Origin: a virus
Length of the DNA stretch: 56,539 nucleotides
Strand: one strand, 5' to 3'
Virus record (IMG/VR): IMGVR_UViG_3300030098_005086
Span: 1 to 56,539 of that record
Every line of letters begins with the position of its first letter. Position 1 is the stretch's first letter. Under the pieces are notes generated by a model. That model made no database searches, was not told the DNA's origin, and saw nothing but the letters and a program-made list of their open reading frames with translations. A program made the translations under genes and the position numbers. This document shows, piece by piece, positions 20,117 through 26,938 of this stretch.

Positions 20117-20386
20117 ATGGCAGATGAAAAAATTTTTGCAGATGGCTTTTCGTTTAAAACACGAGAAGGACAACCCGACTTTGTTGTTGGTAGATTATCA
20201 ATTAAAGTAGAAGACGCTCTAGCTTTCTTAAAAGAACGAGCAAGTAACGGGTGGGTTAATTTAAATATTAACCAAGCACGTAGTGGTAAATACTACTGTG
20301 AGTTAGACACATGGAAACCAAGTGCTGAAAAAACCCAACAAGAGAATACCCCCACTGAATCGGTAAAAGAAGATTTACCGTTCTAA
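20117..20386 (+). CDS. SSB-like protein with EDLPF acidic tip
   Basis: A small abundant-type protein of 89 aa, begins MADEKIFADGFSFKTREGQP. The N-terminal 70 residues suggest beta strands with aromatic and basic residues (GWVNLNINQARSGKYYCELD). The Glu/Thr-rich tail ends KEDLPF, closely like the DDDIPF tip by which bacterial SSB recruits partner proteins. Its place between the exonuclease and the primase-helicase fits. It does not show an obvious classical SSB OB-fold signature. A strong terminator follows, which would suit high expression. Confidence 0.65.
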   Translation: MADEKIFADGFSFKTREGQPDFVVGRLSIKVEDALAFLKERASNGWVNLNINQARSGKYYCELDTWKPSAEKTQQENTPTESVKEDLPF

Positions 20387-20403
20387 TGTTTTTTTGTGTG
20401 AAG

Positions 20404-20442
20404 AAGGGGGGGTAGTTCATGACTTCTACTCCCCTTTTTTTT
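20404..20442 (+). terminator. Rho-independent terminator after the SSB-like gene
   Basis: AAGGGG (20404-20409) pairs with CCCCTT (20431-20436), extended inward by GTAG/CTAC-like pairs with one or two bulges, then a T-run to 20442. Confidence 0.8.
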
Positions 20443-20448
20443 GCGCCG

Positions 20449-20613
20449 AAATGTCGAAAAACCTATCCCCACTATACTATATAGGGTTTTTTATTTTTAT
20501 TTTATTTTTTATTTCTCTATTTTAGAAAAAAAATTGACATTTTCGACACTAACATTGATAGTCAGACACTTACATATTAAAAACCGACACATAAAACGAC
20601 ACAAAAATGACAC
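20449..20613. repeat. Phased CGACAC repeat element, copy B, at the primase-helicase start
   Basis: GACATTTTCGACACTA at 20536-20551 is identical to 8175-8190. CGACAC follows at 20585 and 20597, with exactly the spacing of copy A, and TGACAC at 20608 covers the ATG at 20607. An inverted AAATGTCGAAAAA lies at 20449-20461. A protein binding the array would block or control the primase-helicase gene. Confidence 0.72.
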
Positions 20614-23024
20614 AAAACATCACTATATTTAAAAATATAAGGGAGACATCGACTCCCTTTTACCGACCAATTGATGTGGTATTAAAAAGAATTAAAGAAG
20701 GGGCATCAAAAGAATTAGTAAAAAAAATAAGATTAGAAAAAGATAAATCACATCGAAACGAAATTAAAAAAGACTTACCGGCTATTTGTTTCTCCGGAAC
20801 ATTTAATAAAAGAAATGATAGTTCTTTAATAGAACATAGTGGGTTAATATGTTTAGATTTTGATGGATATAAAAAACAAAAAATATTATTAGGAGACAAA
20901 GAATCACTTACAAAAGACAAATATGTCTTTGCAGTTTTTATTAGTCCTTCTGGTAATGGTCTAAAAGTTTTAGTTAAGATACCGGAAGACGCAGACAATC
21001 ACGTAAATTATTTCAACTCTTTAGAAAAACATTTTAACTCTCCTTACTTTGATAAGACTTGTAAAAATTTAAGTAGGGTGTGTTATGAATCTTATGACCC
21101 ACTACTACATTTAAATTCTAATTCCTCAGTGTGGGAAAAAATTGAAGACATAGAATATACAGAGGTTATTGCGCATAGAGACCCCCCTACTATACCCATC
21201 ACAGATGAAAATAAAATAGTAGAAATACTGATTAAGTGGTGGGAAAAAAAATACCCCATGGTAGAAGGTCAAAGAAATCAAAACGTATACGTACTAGCTA
21301 TGGCTTTTAATGACTATGGAATCAATAAGTCTTTGGCATCTTACGTTTTAAATAGATTTGAAAGTTCTAATTTTAAATTAAGTGAAATAAAAAGAACCAT
21401 TGATAGTGCTTATTCCCACACTCAAAACTTTGGCACAAAGTATTATGAAGATGAAGAAAGAGTTAATGTAATTAAATCTAAACTACGCCGAGGGGTTACT
21501 AAAAAAGAAATAAGAAATCAACTAGAGGAGACAAGCTTAGATGATAAAACCATTGAAGCAGTTCTTAATAAAGTAGAAGAAGAAAATTCTCTTAAACAAT
21601 TTTGGACAAAAAATGAAAAGGGAACTATTAAAATAGTTCATATTCTATTTAAACATTTCCTAGAAGACAATGGCTTTTATAAATATTGCCCGGAAGGTAG
21701 TAAAAATTATGTGTTTGTTAGGGTTACTAATAACCTTATAGACCACACGTCTGAAAAAGAAATTAAAGATTTTATTCTAGACCACTTATTAAACCTAGAT
21801 GATACGTCTATTTATAATTACTTTGCTGACAACACTAGACTATTTAGAGAGGAATTTTTAACTCTTTTATCTACAATAGATATTTATTTTATTGCCGACA
21901 CTAAAGATACCTCTTATTTATATTATAAAAACTGTGCGGTTCAGATTACTAAAAACGAAATTAAACCTATCGACTATTTAGATTTAGGTGGCTATGTGTG
22001 GAAAGACCATATTATTAATCGAAACTTTAAGTTATGTAGTATAGATGATTGTGACTACAAAGCGTTTGTGGTTAATGTTTGTGGAGGAAACAAAGAAAGA
22101 GTTTTATCTATGGAAAGTACGATTGGGTATCTTTTACATGGACATAAGAATTTATCGTATTGCCCTGCCGTTATTTTAAATGATGAGGTTATATCTGACA
22201 ACCCTGAGGGAGGAACGGGAAAAGGTATATTTATGAATGCTCTAGCACAAATGAAGAAGGTGGTTACTATTGATGGAAAGTCTTTTGCTTTTGAAAGGTC
22301 TTTTGCTTATCAGTTAGTGTCTGCTGATACTCAAATACTTGTATTTGATGATGTAAAAAAACATTTTGATTTTGAAAGACTATTTAGTGTAGTCACCGAA
22401 GGATTGACTTTAGAGAAAAAAAATAAAGACGCTATTAAAATTCCTTTTAGTAAGTCGCCGAAGATAGCTATTACCACAAACTACGCCATAAAAGGTGCGG
22501 GCAATTCATTCGCGCGAAGAAAGTGGGAGCTAGAACTACACCAACACTATAATAAATCTTTTACACCGTTAGATGAGTTTGGCAAGTTAATGTTTGGAGA
22601 ATGGGATGATGATGAATGGTGTACTTTTGATAATTATATGATTAATTGTTTACAAAACTATCTAGAAGGAGGATTACATAAAAGTAAGTTTGTTAATCTT
22701 CAAGTTCGACAACTATCTGCGGAAACGTCTCACGATTTTATTGAATGGTGCGGACTTATCAAAGGCTCTCAACCGAACTCAACCTTAGTGGTAGACAAAA
22801 AAAACTACAAGCACTCTTTGTATTTAGAGTTTATTGAAGAATATCCTGACTACGGACCAAAGGCCAAAATGACTATATCGCGAACACGTTTTTATAAGTG
22901 GTTAGTATCTTATGCTTTGTTTAAAGAAGGCATACAGCCCGAAGAAGGAAGAGACGCACAAGGTAGATGGATACGCATACGAAGTAAAAAAGAATTAGAA
23001 GTTCAAACTAATCTAGATTTTTAA
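20607..23024 (+). CDS. Primase-helicase: BT4734-like primase domain plus P-loop helicase
   Basis: 805 aa. The N-terminal 180 residues follow the Bacteroidetes BT4734-type primase (PrimPol) domain: CFSGTFNKRNDSSLIEHSGL, then ICLDFDGYKK with metal-binding Asp residues, SPSGNGLKVLV, and LSRVCYESYDP. A linker region (about 200-500) follows. The helicase has Walker A NPEGGTGKG (about 531-539), Walker B LVFDDV (about 578) and sensor KIAITTNYAIKG, of the VirE/D5-like superfamily 3 kind. It should unwind and prime phage DNA. The start overlaps the repeat element, which makes autoregulation or origin coupling likely. Confidence 0.83.
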   Translation: MTQNITIFKNIRETSTPFYRPIDVVLKRIKEGASKELVKKIRLEKDKSHRNEIKKDLPAICFSGTFNKRNDSSLIEHSGLICLDFDGYKKQKILLGDKESLTKDKYVFAVFISPSGNGLKVLVKIPEDADNHVNYFNSLEKHFNSPYFDKTCKNLSRVCYESYDPLLHLNSNSSVWEKIEDIEYTEVIAHRDPPTIPITDENKIVEILIKWWEKKYPMVEGQRNQNVYVLAMAFNDYGINKSLASYVLNRFESSNFKLSEIKRTIDSAYSHTQNFGTKYYEDEERVNVIKSKLRRGVTKKEIRNQLEETSLDDKTIEAVLNKVEEENSLKQFWTKNEKGTIKIVHILFKHFLEDNGFYKYCPEGSKNYVFVRVTNNLIDHTSEKEIKDFILDHLLNLDDTSIYNYFADNTRLFREEFLTLLSTIDIYFIADTKDTSYLYYKNCAVQITKNEIKPIDYLDLGGYVWKDHIINRNFKLCSIDDCDYKAFVVNVCGGNKERVLSMESTIGYLLHGHKNLSYCPAVILNDEVISDNPEGGTGKGIFMNALAQMKKVVTIDGKSFAFERSFAYQLVSADTQILVFDDVKKHFDFERLFSVVTEGLTLEKKNKDAIKIPFSKSPKIAITTNYAIKGAGNSFARRKWELELHQHYNKSFTPLDEFGKLMFGEWDDDEWCTFDNYMINCLQNYLEGGLHKSKFVNLQVRQLSAETSHDFIEWCGLIKGSQPNSTLVVDKKNYKHSLYLEFIEEYPDYGPKAKMTISRTRFYKWLVSYALFKEGIQPEEGRDAQGRWIRIRSKKELEVQTNLDF

Positions 23025-23025
23025 A

Positions 23026-23271
23026 ATGGACATTGACATACATCAAGCAATGCTTAATTCTTATTATTTAATCATAAGGGATTACGATGCCTTTTTATTA
23101 ATAACTAATGGGGAGGGAGTGTTTGCTCATGACCCATCAGGAGAACTAGAGAGAGAAGATGTAGAGAACCTTCTTCTTTATTTTGAAGACGAAGAAGATT
23201 ATGACAAGTGTAAAGAGATTGTAGAATTTATAAATAAAACATGGAGTTTAGAACATACCAAAAAGAAATAA
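23026..23271 (+). CDS. 81-aa acidic hypothetical protein
   Basis: Begins MDIDIHQAMLNSYYLIIRDY and is strongly acidic in its second half (YFEDEEDYDKCKEIVEFINK). It starts 1 nt after the primase-helicase stop and overlaps the SF2 helicase start by 31 nt. It may be a small accessory of either helicase. Unknown family. Confidence 0.6.
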   Translation: MDIDIHQAMLNSYYLIIRDYDAFLLITNGEGVFAHDPSGELEREDVENLLLYFEDEEDYDKCKEIVEFINKTWSLEHTKKK

Positions 23272-24470
23272 TTGATAAAGGAATGAGCGTTCTGCTTGAA
23301 CATCATTTTTTATACTTAGCCATGGAGGTTAGGACGGGAAAAACCTTAACAAGCCTAGGGTTAGCGGACAAGTTATTTATGAATAATGTGTTGTTTATAA
23401 CTAAAAAGAAGGCTATCGATTCTATTGAGTCCGATTATAAATTGTTATCCCCCAAATATAAGTTAGTTGTAATTAATTATGAGTCTCTTCATAAAATTCC
23501 CGAACTAAAATGGGACATGATTATATGTGACGAGGCTCATAGTTTGGGAGCCTTCCCCAAGCCTAACAAAAGAGCAAAGGCTGTAAAGAAGTTAATATAC
23601 AAAACGCGTGCCAAAGTAATTCTTTTATCGGGAACTCCAACTCCTGAGTCTTATAGCCAAATGTACCACCAAGTGTATGGTATACCAACCAATCCTTTTA
23701 ATCAAAGTGTTAACTTTTATAGGTTTGCCGACAAACATGTGCGGGTAAGAGAGAAAAAAATAAACGGTCTATATATTAGAGACTATTCTAAAGGCATGGA
23801 GATGATAGTGGAAAAAATGAAACCTTATACTTTAAACTATTCTCAAAAAGAAGCGGGGTTCAAAACCTCTATAAAAGAAACCGTGCTTCACGTAGACATG
23901 CAAGACTTAACCTATAACCTAGCGTCTAAACTAAAAAGAGATTTAGTGGTAGAGGGGGATGAGGAAATTATATTGGCGGACACACCCGTAAAACTAATGA
24001 TGAAACTTCATCAATTATACTCAGGCACGGTTAAGTTTGAAAGCGGGAACAATATGGTAATAGATTTTAGTAAGGCGGAGTTTATACAGAATCATTTTAA
24101 GAAAAATAAAATCGCTATCTTTTATAAGTTCAAAGCGGAGCTTGATGCGCTGCAAATTATTTTTGGAGATAAGATAACCACAGACTTGACGGAGTTTAAA
24201 ACCACAAATAAAAATATTGCCCTTCAAATTGTAAGCGGAAGAGAAGGCATATCATTACAGAAAGCAGACTATATTGTATATTATAATATAGATTTTAGTG
24301 CCACAAGCTATTGGCAAAGTAGAGATAGAATGACTACTAAAAATAGATTAAATAATAAAGTGTATTGGGTTTTTTCTCGTAACGGAATTGAAGACCAAAT
24401 ATATAAAGCAGTAACTAAGAAGAAGGATTATACCGTAAGACACTTCAAAAAGGATTTACTATCTTTGTAA
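23241..24470 (+). CDS. SNF2-like superfamily 2 DNA helicase
   Basis: A 409-aa protein, short for the class. MEVRTGKT (28-35) is motif I, DEAH (97-100) motif II, LLSGTPTPES (128-137) motif III. C-terminal blocks are VSGREGISLQKADYIVYYN and WQSRDRMTTKNR (motifs V and VI). It should move on double-stranded DNA with ATP, in replication, repair or displacement of bound proteins. Its last codons contain the promoter box of the next gene. Confidence 0.85.
   Translation: MEFRTYQKEIIDKGMSVLLEHHFLYLAMEVRTGKTLTSLGLADKLFMNNVLFITKKKAIDSIESDYKLLSPKYKLVVINYESLHKIPELKWDMIICDEAHSLGAFPKPNKRAKAVKKLIYKTRAKVILLSGTPTPESYSQMYHQVYGIPTNPFNQSVNFYRFADKHVRVREKKINGLYIRDYSKGMEMIVEKMKPYTLNYSQKEAGFKTSIKETVLHVDMQDLTYNLASKLKRDLVVEGDEEIILADTPVKLMMKLHQLYSGTVKFESGNNMVIDFSKAEFIQNHFKKNKIAIFYKFKAELDALQIIFGDKITTDLTEFKTTNKNIALQIVSGREGISLQKADYIVYYNIDFSATSYWQSRDRMTTKNRLNNKVYWVFSRNGIEDQIYKAVTKKKDYTVRHFKKDLLSL
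24460..24467 (+). promoter_or_regulatory. Promoter -7 box inside the helicase stop region
   Basis: TATCTTTG, whose last codon is followed by the helicase TAA. It ends 5 nt before the ATG at 24473, so transcripts for the VRR-NUC gene would be leaderless. Confidence 0.6.
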
Positions 24471-24472
24471 AA

Positions 24473-24715
24473 ATGACAGAACAACAAATTCAATCTAAAC
24501 GAATCAAACAATTAGAGGGTGAGGGTTATTATGTTATTAAGTTAACAAACACCAATAAGAACGGCATCCCCGATTTATTAGCTATTCCACCAAAGAGTGA
24601 TGTGTTATTTGTTGAGGTTAAAAAACCTAAGGGAAAGCTGTCTAAGTTACAAGAGTATAGAATAAAAGAGTTAGAAAAATATGGCATTAAAACAGAAGTG
24701 TATAGAGGAGAGTAA
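24473..24715 (+). CDS. VRR-NUC nuclease
   Basis: An 80-aa stand-alone VRR-NUC domain: GIPDLL (31-36, Asp34), VEVKKPKGKLSKLQEYR (47-63, with Glu48, Lys50 and Gln60). This PD-(D/E)xK nuclease type cuts branched DNA such as Holliday junctions and is common in phages. It lies directly after the SF2 helicase, with which it may act in recombination-dependent replication. Confidence 0.88.
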   Translation: MTEQQIQSKRIKQLEGEGYYVIKLTNTNKNGIPDLLAIPPKSDVLFVEVKKPKGKLSKLQEYRIKELEKYGIKTEVYRGE

Positions 24716-24998
24716 ACCTAAGTGTAAGTTCGATGATTTTTTCATTGACGCTTTGCTTGCCCTTCCGTATAAGGCGGGGTTGAAAATGATGAATATTATA
24801 GGGAGAGAGTCAGATAATTTGCCTGAAGAAAATCATTGGTCACAAACAATAGGTGTGGCCATTAAAGGAGAGACACCCTATTTTTTTGAAATAGAATACA
24901 TAAAAGAAATAAATAAACCCGCAGTTTTTTTAAACTTATTTGAAATAAGCTGTGATGATTACTTAGACTATATTAATTTAAATAAATACTTAAAATGA
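24681..24998 (+). CDS. 105-aa hypothetical protein
   Basis: Begins MALKQKCIEESKPKCKFDDF and overlaps the nuclease gene by 35 nt; a later Met at 24786 is an alternative. The middle NHWSQTIGVAIKGETPYFFE suggests beta strands, the end is acidic (LFEISCDDYLDYINLNKYLK). It overlaps the next gene by 4 nt. No family recognised. Confidence 0.55.
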   Translation: MALKQKCIEESKPKCKFDDFFIDALLALPYKAGLKMMNIIGRESDNLPEENHWSQTIGVAIKGETPYFFEIEYIKEINKPAVFLNLFEISCDDYLDYINLNKYLK

Positions 24999-25405
24999 AC
25001 TTACCAATAGAGGCTGATAATTTGAGAGAAATTATAGAGCGCAAATTCAATCTACAATTAATAGACAAACGAAGACACACAAGATTTATTCAAGCACGGT
25101 GCATTTTTTCCAACATTTTAAAAGATAAAGGTTATGGCTGTTTTGCTATTGGCAAGATGCTTAGAAAAAACCACGCCACCGTATTAAAATACTTTGAAAA
25201 CTTTGATTGGTTTTATAAGACCGACAAGTATTTTGAGGAGAGTTATGAACAAATTAATGAACAATTTCAATCTAACTCTGTTATTTACACACAATTAAAA
25301 GAGTTTGAGCTTAAAAAACAACTGATTTTACTCCAAAAAGAAAATAAATTATTATATTTACGCAATCAAAAACTTAAAAAACAACTCGAAGAGATTGACG
25401 CTTAA
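24995..25405 (+). CDS. Second DnaA domain IV-like protein with coiled-coil tail
   Basis: 136 aa. Residues about 26-70 (RRHTRFIQARCIFSNILKDK, then AIGKMLRKNHATVLKYFENF) follow the DnaA C-terminal helix-turn-helix, with NHATVLKY in place of the HSTV loop. The last 35 residues form a Lys/Leu-rich coiled coil (LQKENKLLYLRNQKLKKQLE). With the protein at 17699 the phage has two DnaA-type DNA binders, neither with an ATPase domain. They may recognise different sites, or form a pair. Confidence 0.72.
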   Translation: MNLPIEADNLREIIERKFNLQLIDKRRHTRFIQARCIFSNILKDKGYGCFAIGKMLRKNHATVLKYFENFDWFYKTDKYFEESYEQINEQFQSNSVIYTQLKEFELKKQLILLQKENKLLYLRNQKLKKQLEEIDA

Positions 25406-25485
25406 GTAAAAAACAAAGGGCAAATAAAATATAATTAATAATTAGCAAATCTATTTCACAGTAGTGTTTGCCCTTATGTTTTTAC
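25406..25485 (+). terminator. Long inverted repeat, terminator or attenuator
   Basis: AAGGGCAAA (25416-25424) pairs with TTTGCCCTT (25467-25475) and GTAAAAA pairs with TTTTTAC outside a 3-nt mismatch. The loop is 42 nt. It fills the gap in front of the gene at 25489; the U-rich right arm makes termination possible but the stem is AT-rich. Confidence 0.55.
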
Positions 25486-25488
25486 TGT

Positions 25489-25686
25489 ATGAGCCGTAAT
25501 AAATTATCCTATCTTAAACGACGAAGGATTGAGCACGTCACTTATTTAACCACGGAAATATATTCTAGCACTGCTGAACTTTATGAAAGCTTCATGGATG
25601 AGGACTATAAAGAATGCAAGAAACAAACCAAACAGTTAATGCATAGGTTAAAAGAAATCCTAGAATCCTTAGAAGATGAAATTTAA
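25489..25686 (+). CDS. 65-aa helical hypothetical protein
   Basis: Start chosen at ATG 25489; a TTG further up would lie within the hairpin arm. The product begins MSRNKLSYLKRRRIEHVTYL and ends LKEILESLEDEI. Two helices, basic first and acidic last, could pair as a hairpin. It overlaps the phosphoesterase gene by 11 nt. Unknown function. Confidence 0.6.
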   Translation: MSRNKLSYLKRRRIEHVTYLTTEIYSSTAELYESFMDEDYKECKKQTKQLMHRLKEILESLEDEI

Positions 25687-26395
25687 TACTGACTTTCGCC
25701 CCCGATTGAAGGGGAATAAAAAAGCTGCCTTTGATTATTTTACTAAAAATGAAAGGCGAATATTAATAATAGGAGATATTCATGCTCCGTTTGGATTAGA
25801 TGGTTACCTGGAGTTTTGCCAGGAAACTTATGCCAAACACAACTGTAATCAGGTAATTTACATAGGAGACATTTTGGATAACCACTATAGCTCTTTCCAT
25901 CAGACCGACCCGAATGGTATGTCGGGGGGCACCGAGCTTGAGTATGCTATTGAGGCAATTTCTAAATGGAATAAAGCTTTCCCCGTGGCTGATGTTCTCA
26001 TCGGAAACCATGACCGCATGATAATGAGGAAGGCTTTTGACTCAGATGTTCCTAAGCAATGGATTAAAAGTTATAATGAAGTTCTTGGAACTAATTGGAA
26101 TTGGACAGAAAGAATAGTGTATGACAATGTACAATATGTCCATGGAGAAGGAGGGACCGCGCGCACAAAGGCAAAAAATGATATGATGTCGACCGTACAG
26201 GGCCATATCCATACCCAAGCTTATTGTGAGTGGATGGTTGGCAGAAACTTTAGAGTGTTCGGGATGCAGGTGGGCTGTGGAATCGACGGCGGCTCCTATG
26301 CGGCCGCTTATGCCAAAAATTTTAAAAAACAAGCTATCGGATGTGGCGTGGTGTTGGGTGGACACACTGCTATCAACTGCCTAATGGAGTTATGA
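25676..26395 (+). CDS. Calcineurin-like metallophosphoesterase
   Basis: A 239-aa protein with all motifs of the family: GDIH (33-36), GDILDNH (64-70), GNHDR (110-114), VHGEGG (155-160) and GHIHTQ (176-181). These bind two metal ions and hydrolyse phosphoesters: phage members act on DNA ends, cyclic nucleotides or proteins. In the replication operon, beside nucleases, a DNA or nucleotide substrate is most likely. Overlaps the next gene by ATGA. Confidence 0.88.
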   Translation: MKFNTDFRPRLKGNKKAAFDYFTKNERRILIIGDIHAPFGLDGYLEFCQETYAKHNCNQVIYIGDILDNHYSSFHQTDPNGMSGGTELEYAIEAISKWNKAFPVADVLIGNHDRMIMRKAFDSDVPKQWIKSYNEVLGTNWNWTERIVYDNVQYVHGEGGTARTKAKNDMMSTVQGHIHTQAYCEWMVGRNFRVFGMQVGCGIDGGSYAAAYAKNFKKQAIGCGVVLGGHTAINCLMEL

Positions 26396-26805
26396 GATAC
26401 GAAACCAAAGAAGATTTAGCACGAGAGAAAAAGGCAGTAGAAAAGTTTGTTGCCTTATTTAAAGGGAGTTATAAAAAGCTTGGCCCTAATGATATTGATT
26501 TTAGAATCTTTGATAAGGATAAAAAAATAATAGGATACGTAGAGGTTAAAGGTAAAAGCTGTGTCCTTAAAGACGCATTCCCTCTTTATGTGGCAGCACG
26601 TAAATTAGTTAAGCTTTGTGATAAAAGATTAAACCCTGTGATTGTGTGGGCCTGTGAAGACGGCATTATATATGGTAAAGTTCCTGAGATTGTGGGTGAA
26701 ATGAGGTGGGGTGGCAGAAACGATATCAGAGAAGAGGCTATTAATGACCAAGAACTCATGGCTTATTTTGAATACCAAAGAGCTTTTAAATATTTAAAAT
26801 ATTAA
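26392..26805 (+). CDS. PD-(D/E)xK-like putative nuclease
   Basis: Start chosen at ATG 26392 in an ATGA overlap with the phosphoesterase gene; the longer reading from 26341 would overlap it fully. The 137-aa product has DIDFRIFDKDKKIIGYVEVKGK (Asp35, Glu51, Lys53), the core of a restriction-like nuclease, followed by a helix (LYVAARKLVKLCDKR) and strand PVIVWACEDG. It may resolve branched DNA or trim ends. Last plus-strand gene; it meets the opposite virion operon tail to tail with a 4-bp overlap. Confidence 0.65.
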   Translation: MRYETKEDLAREKKAVEKFVALFKGSYKKLGPNDIDFRIFDKDKKIIGYVEVKGKSCVLKDAFPLYVAARKLVKLCDKRLNPVIVWACEDGIIYGKVPEIVGEMRWGGRNDIREEAINDQELMAYFEYQRAFKYLKY

Positions 26806-26936
26806 AATTTCTTTTTTTTGAGACGATTAGGCAGCCTCTTTAACACATAGTTGGGAGTTTCTTTTTCCCATCTACGTGCCATCTCCGGCTTATTGGCATA
26901 CATCCATGCTCTTTGTGCTTTACTTGTAAACGGCAT
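26802..26936 (-). CDS. 44-aa basic protein, last gene of virion operon
   Basis: Translated by hand: begins MPFTSKAQRAWMYANKPEMA and continues RRWEKETPNYVLKRLP. Proteins with the MPFTSKAQRRWMYA start are widespread small phage and plasmid proteins, from memory. It starts 2 nt after the stop of the 2221-aa gene, and its stop overlaps the convergent gene. Unknown function. Confidence 0.75.
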   Translation of the reverse strand: MPFTSKAQRAWMYANKPEMARRWEKETPNYVLKRLPNRLKKKKF

Positions 26937-26938
26937 AA

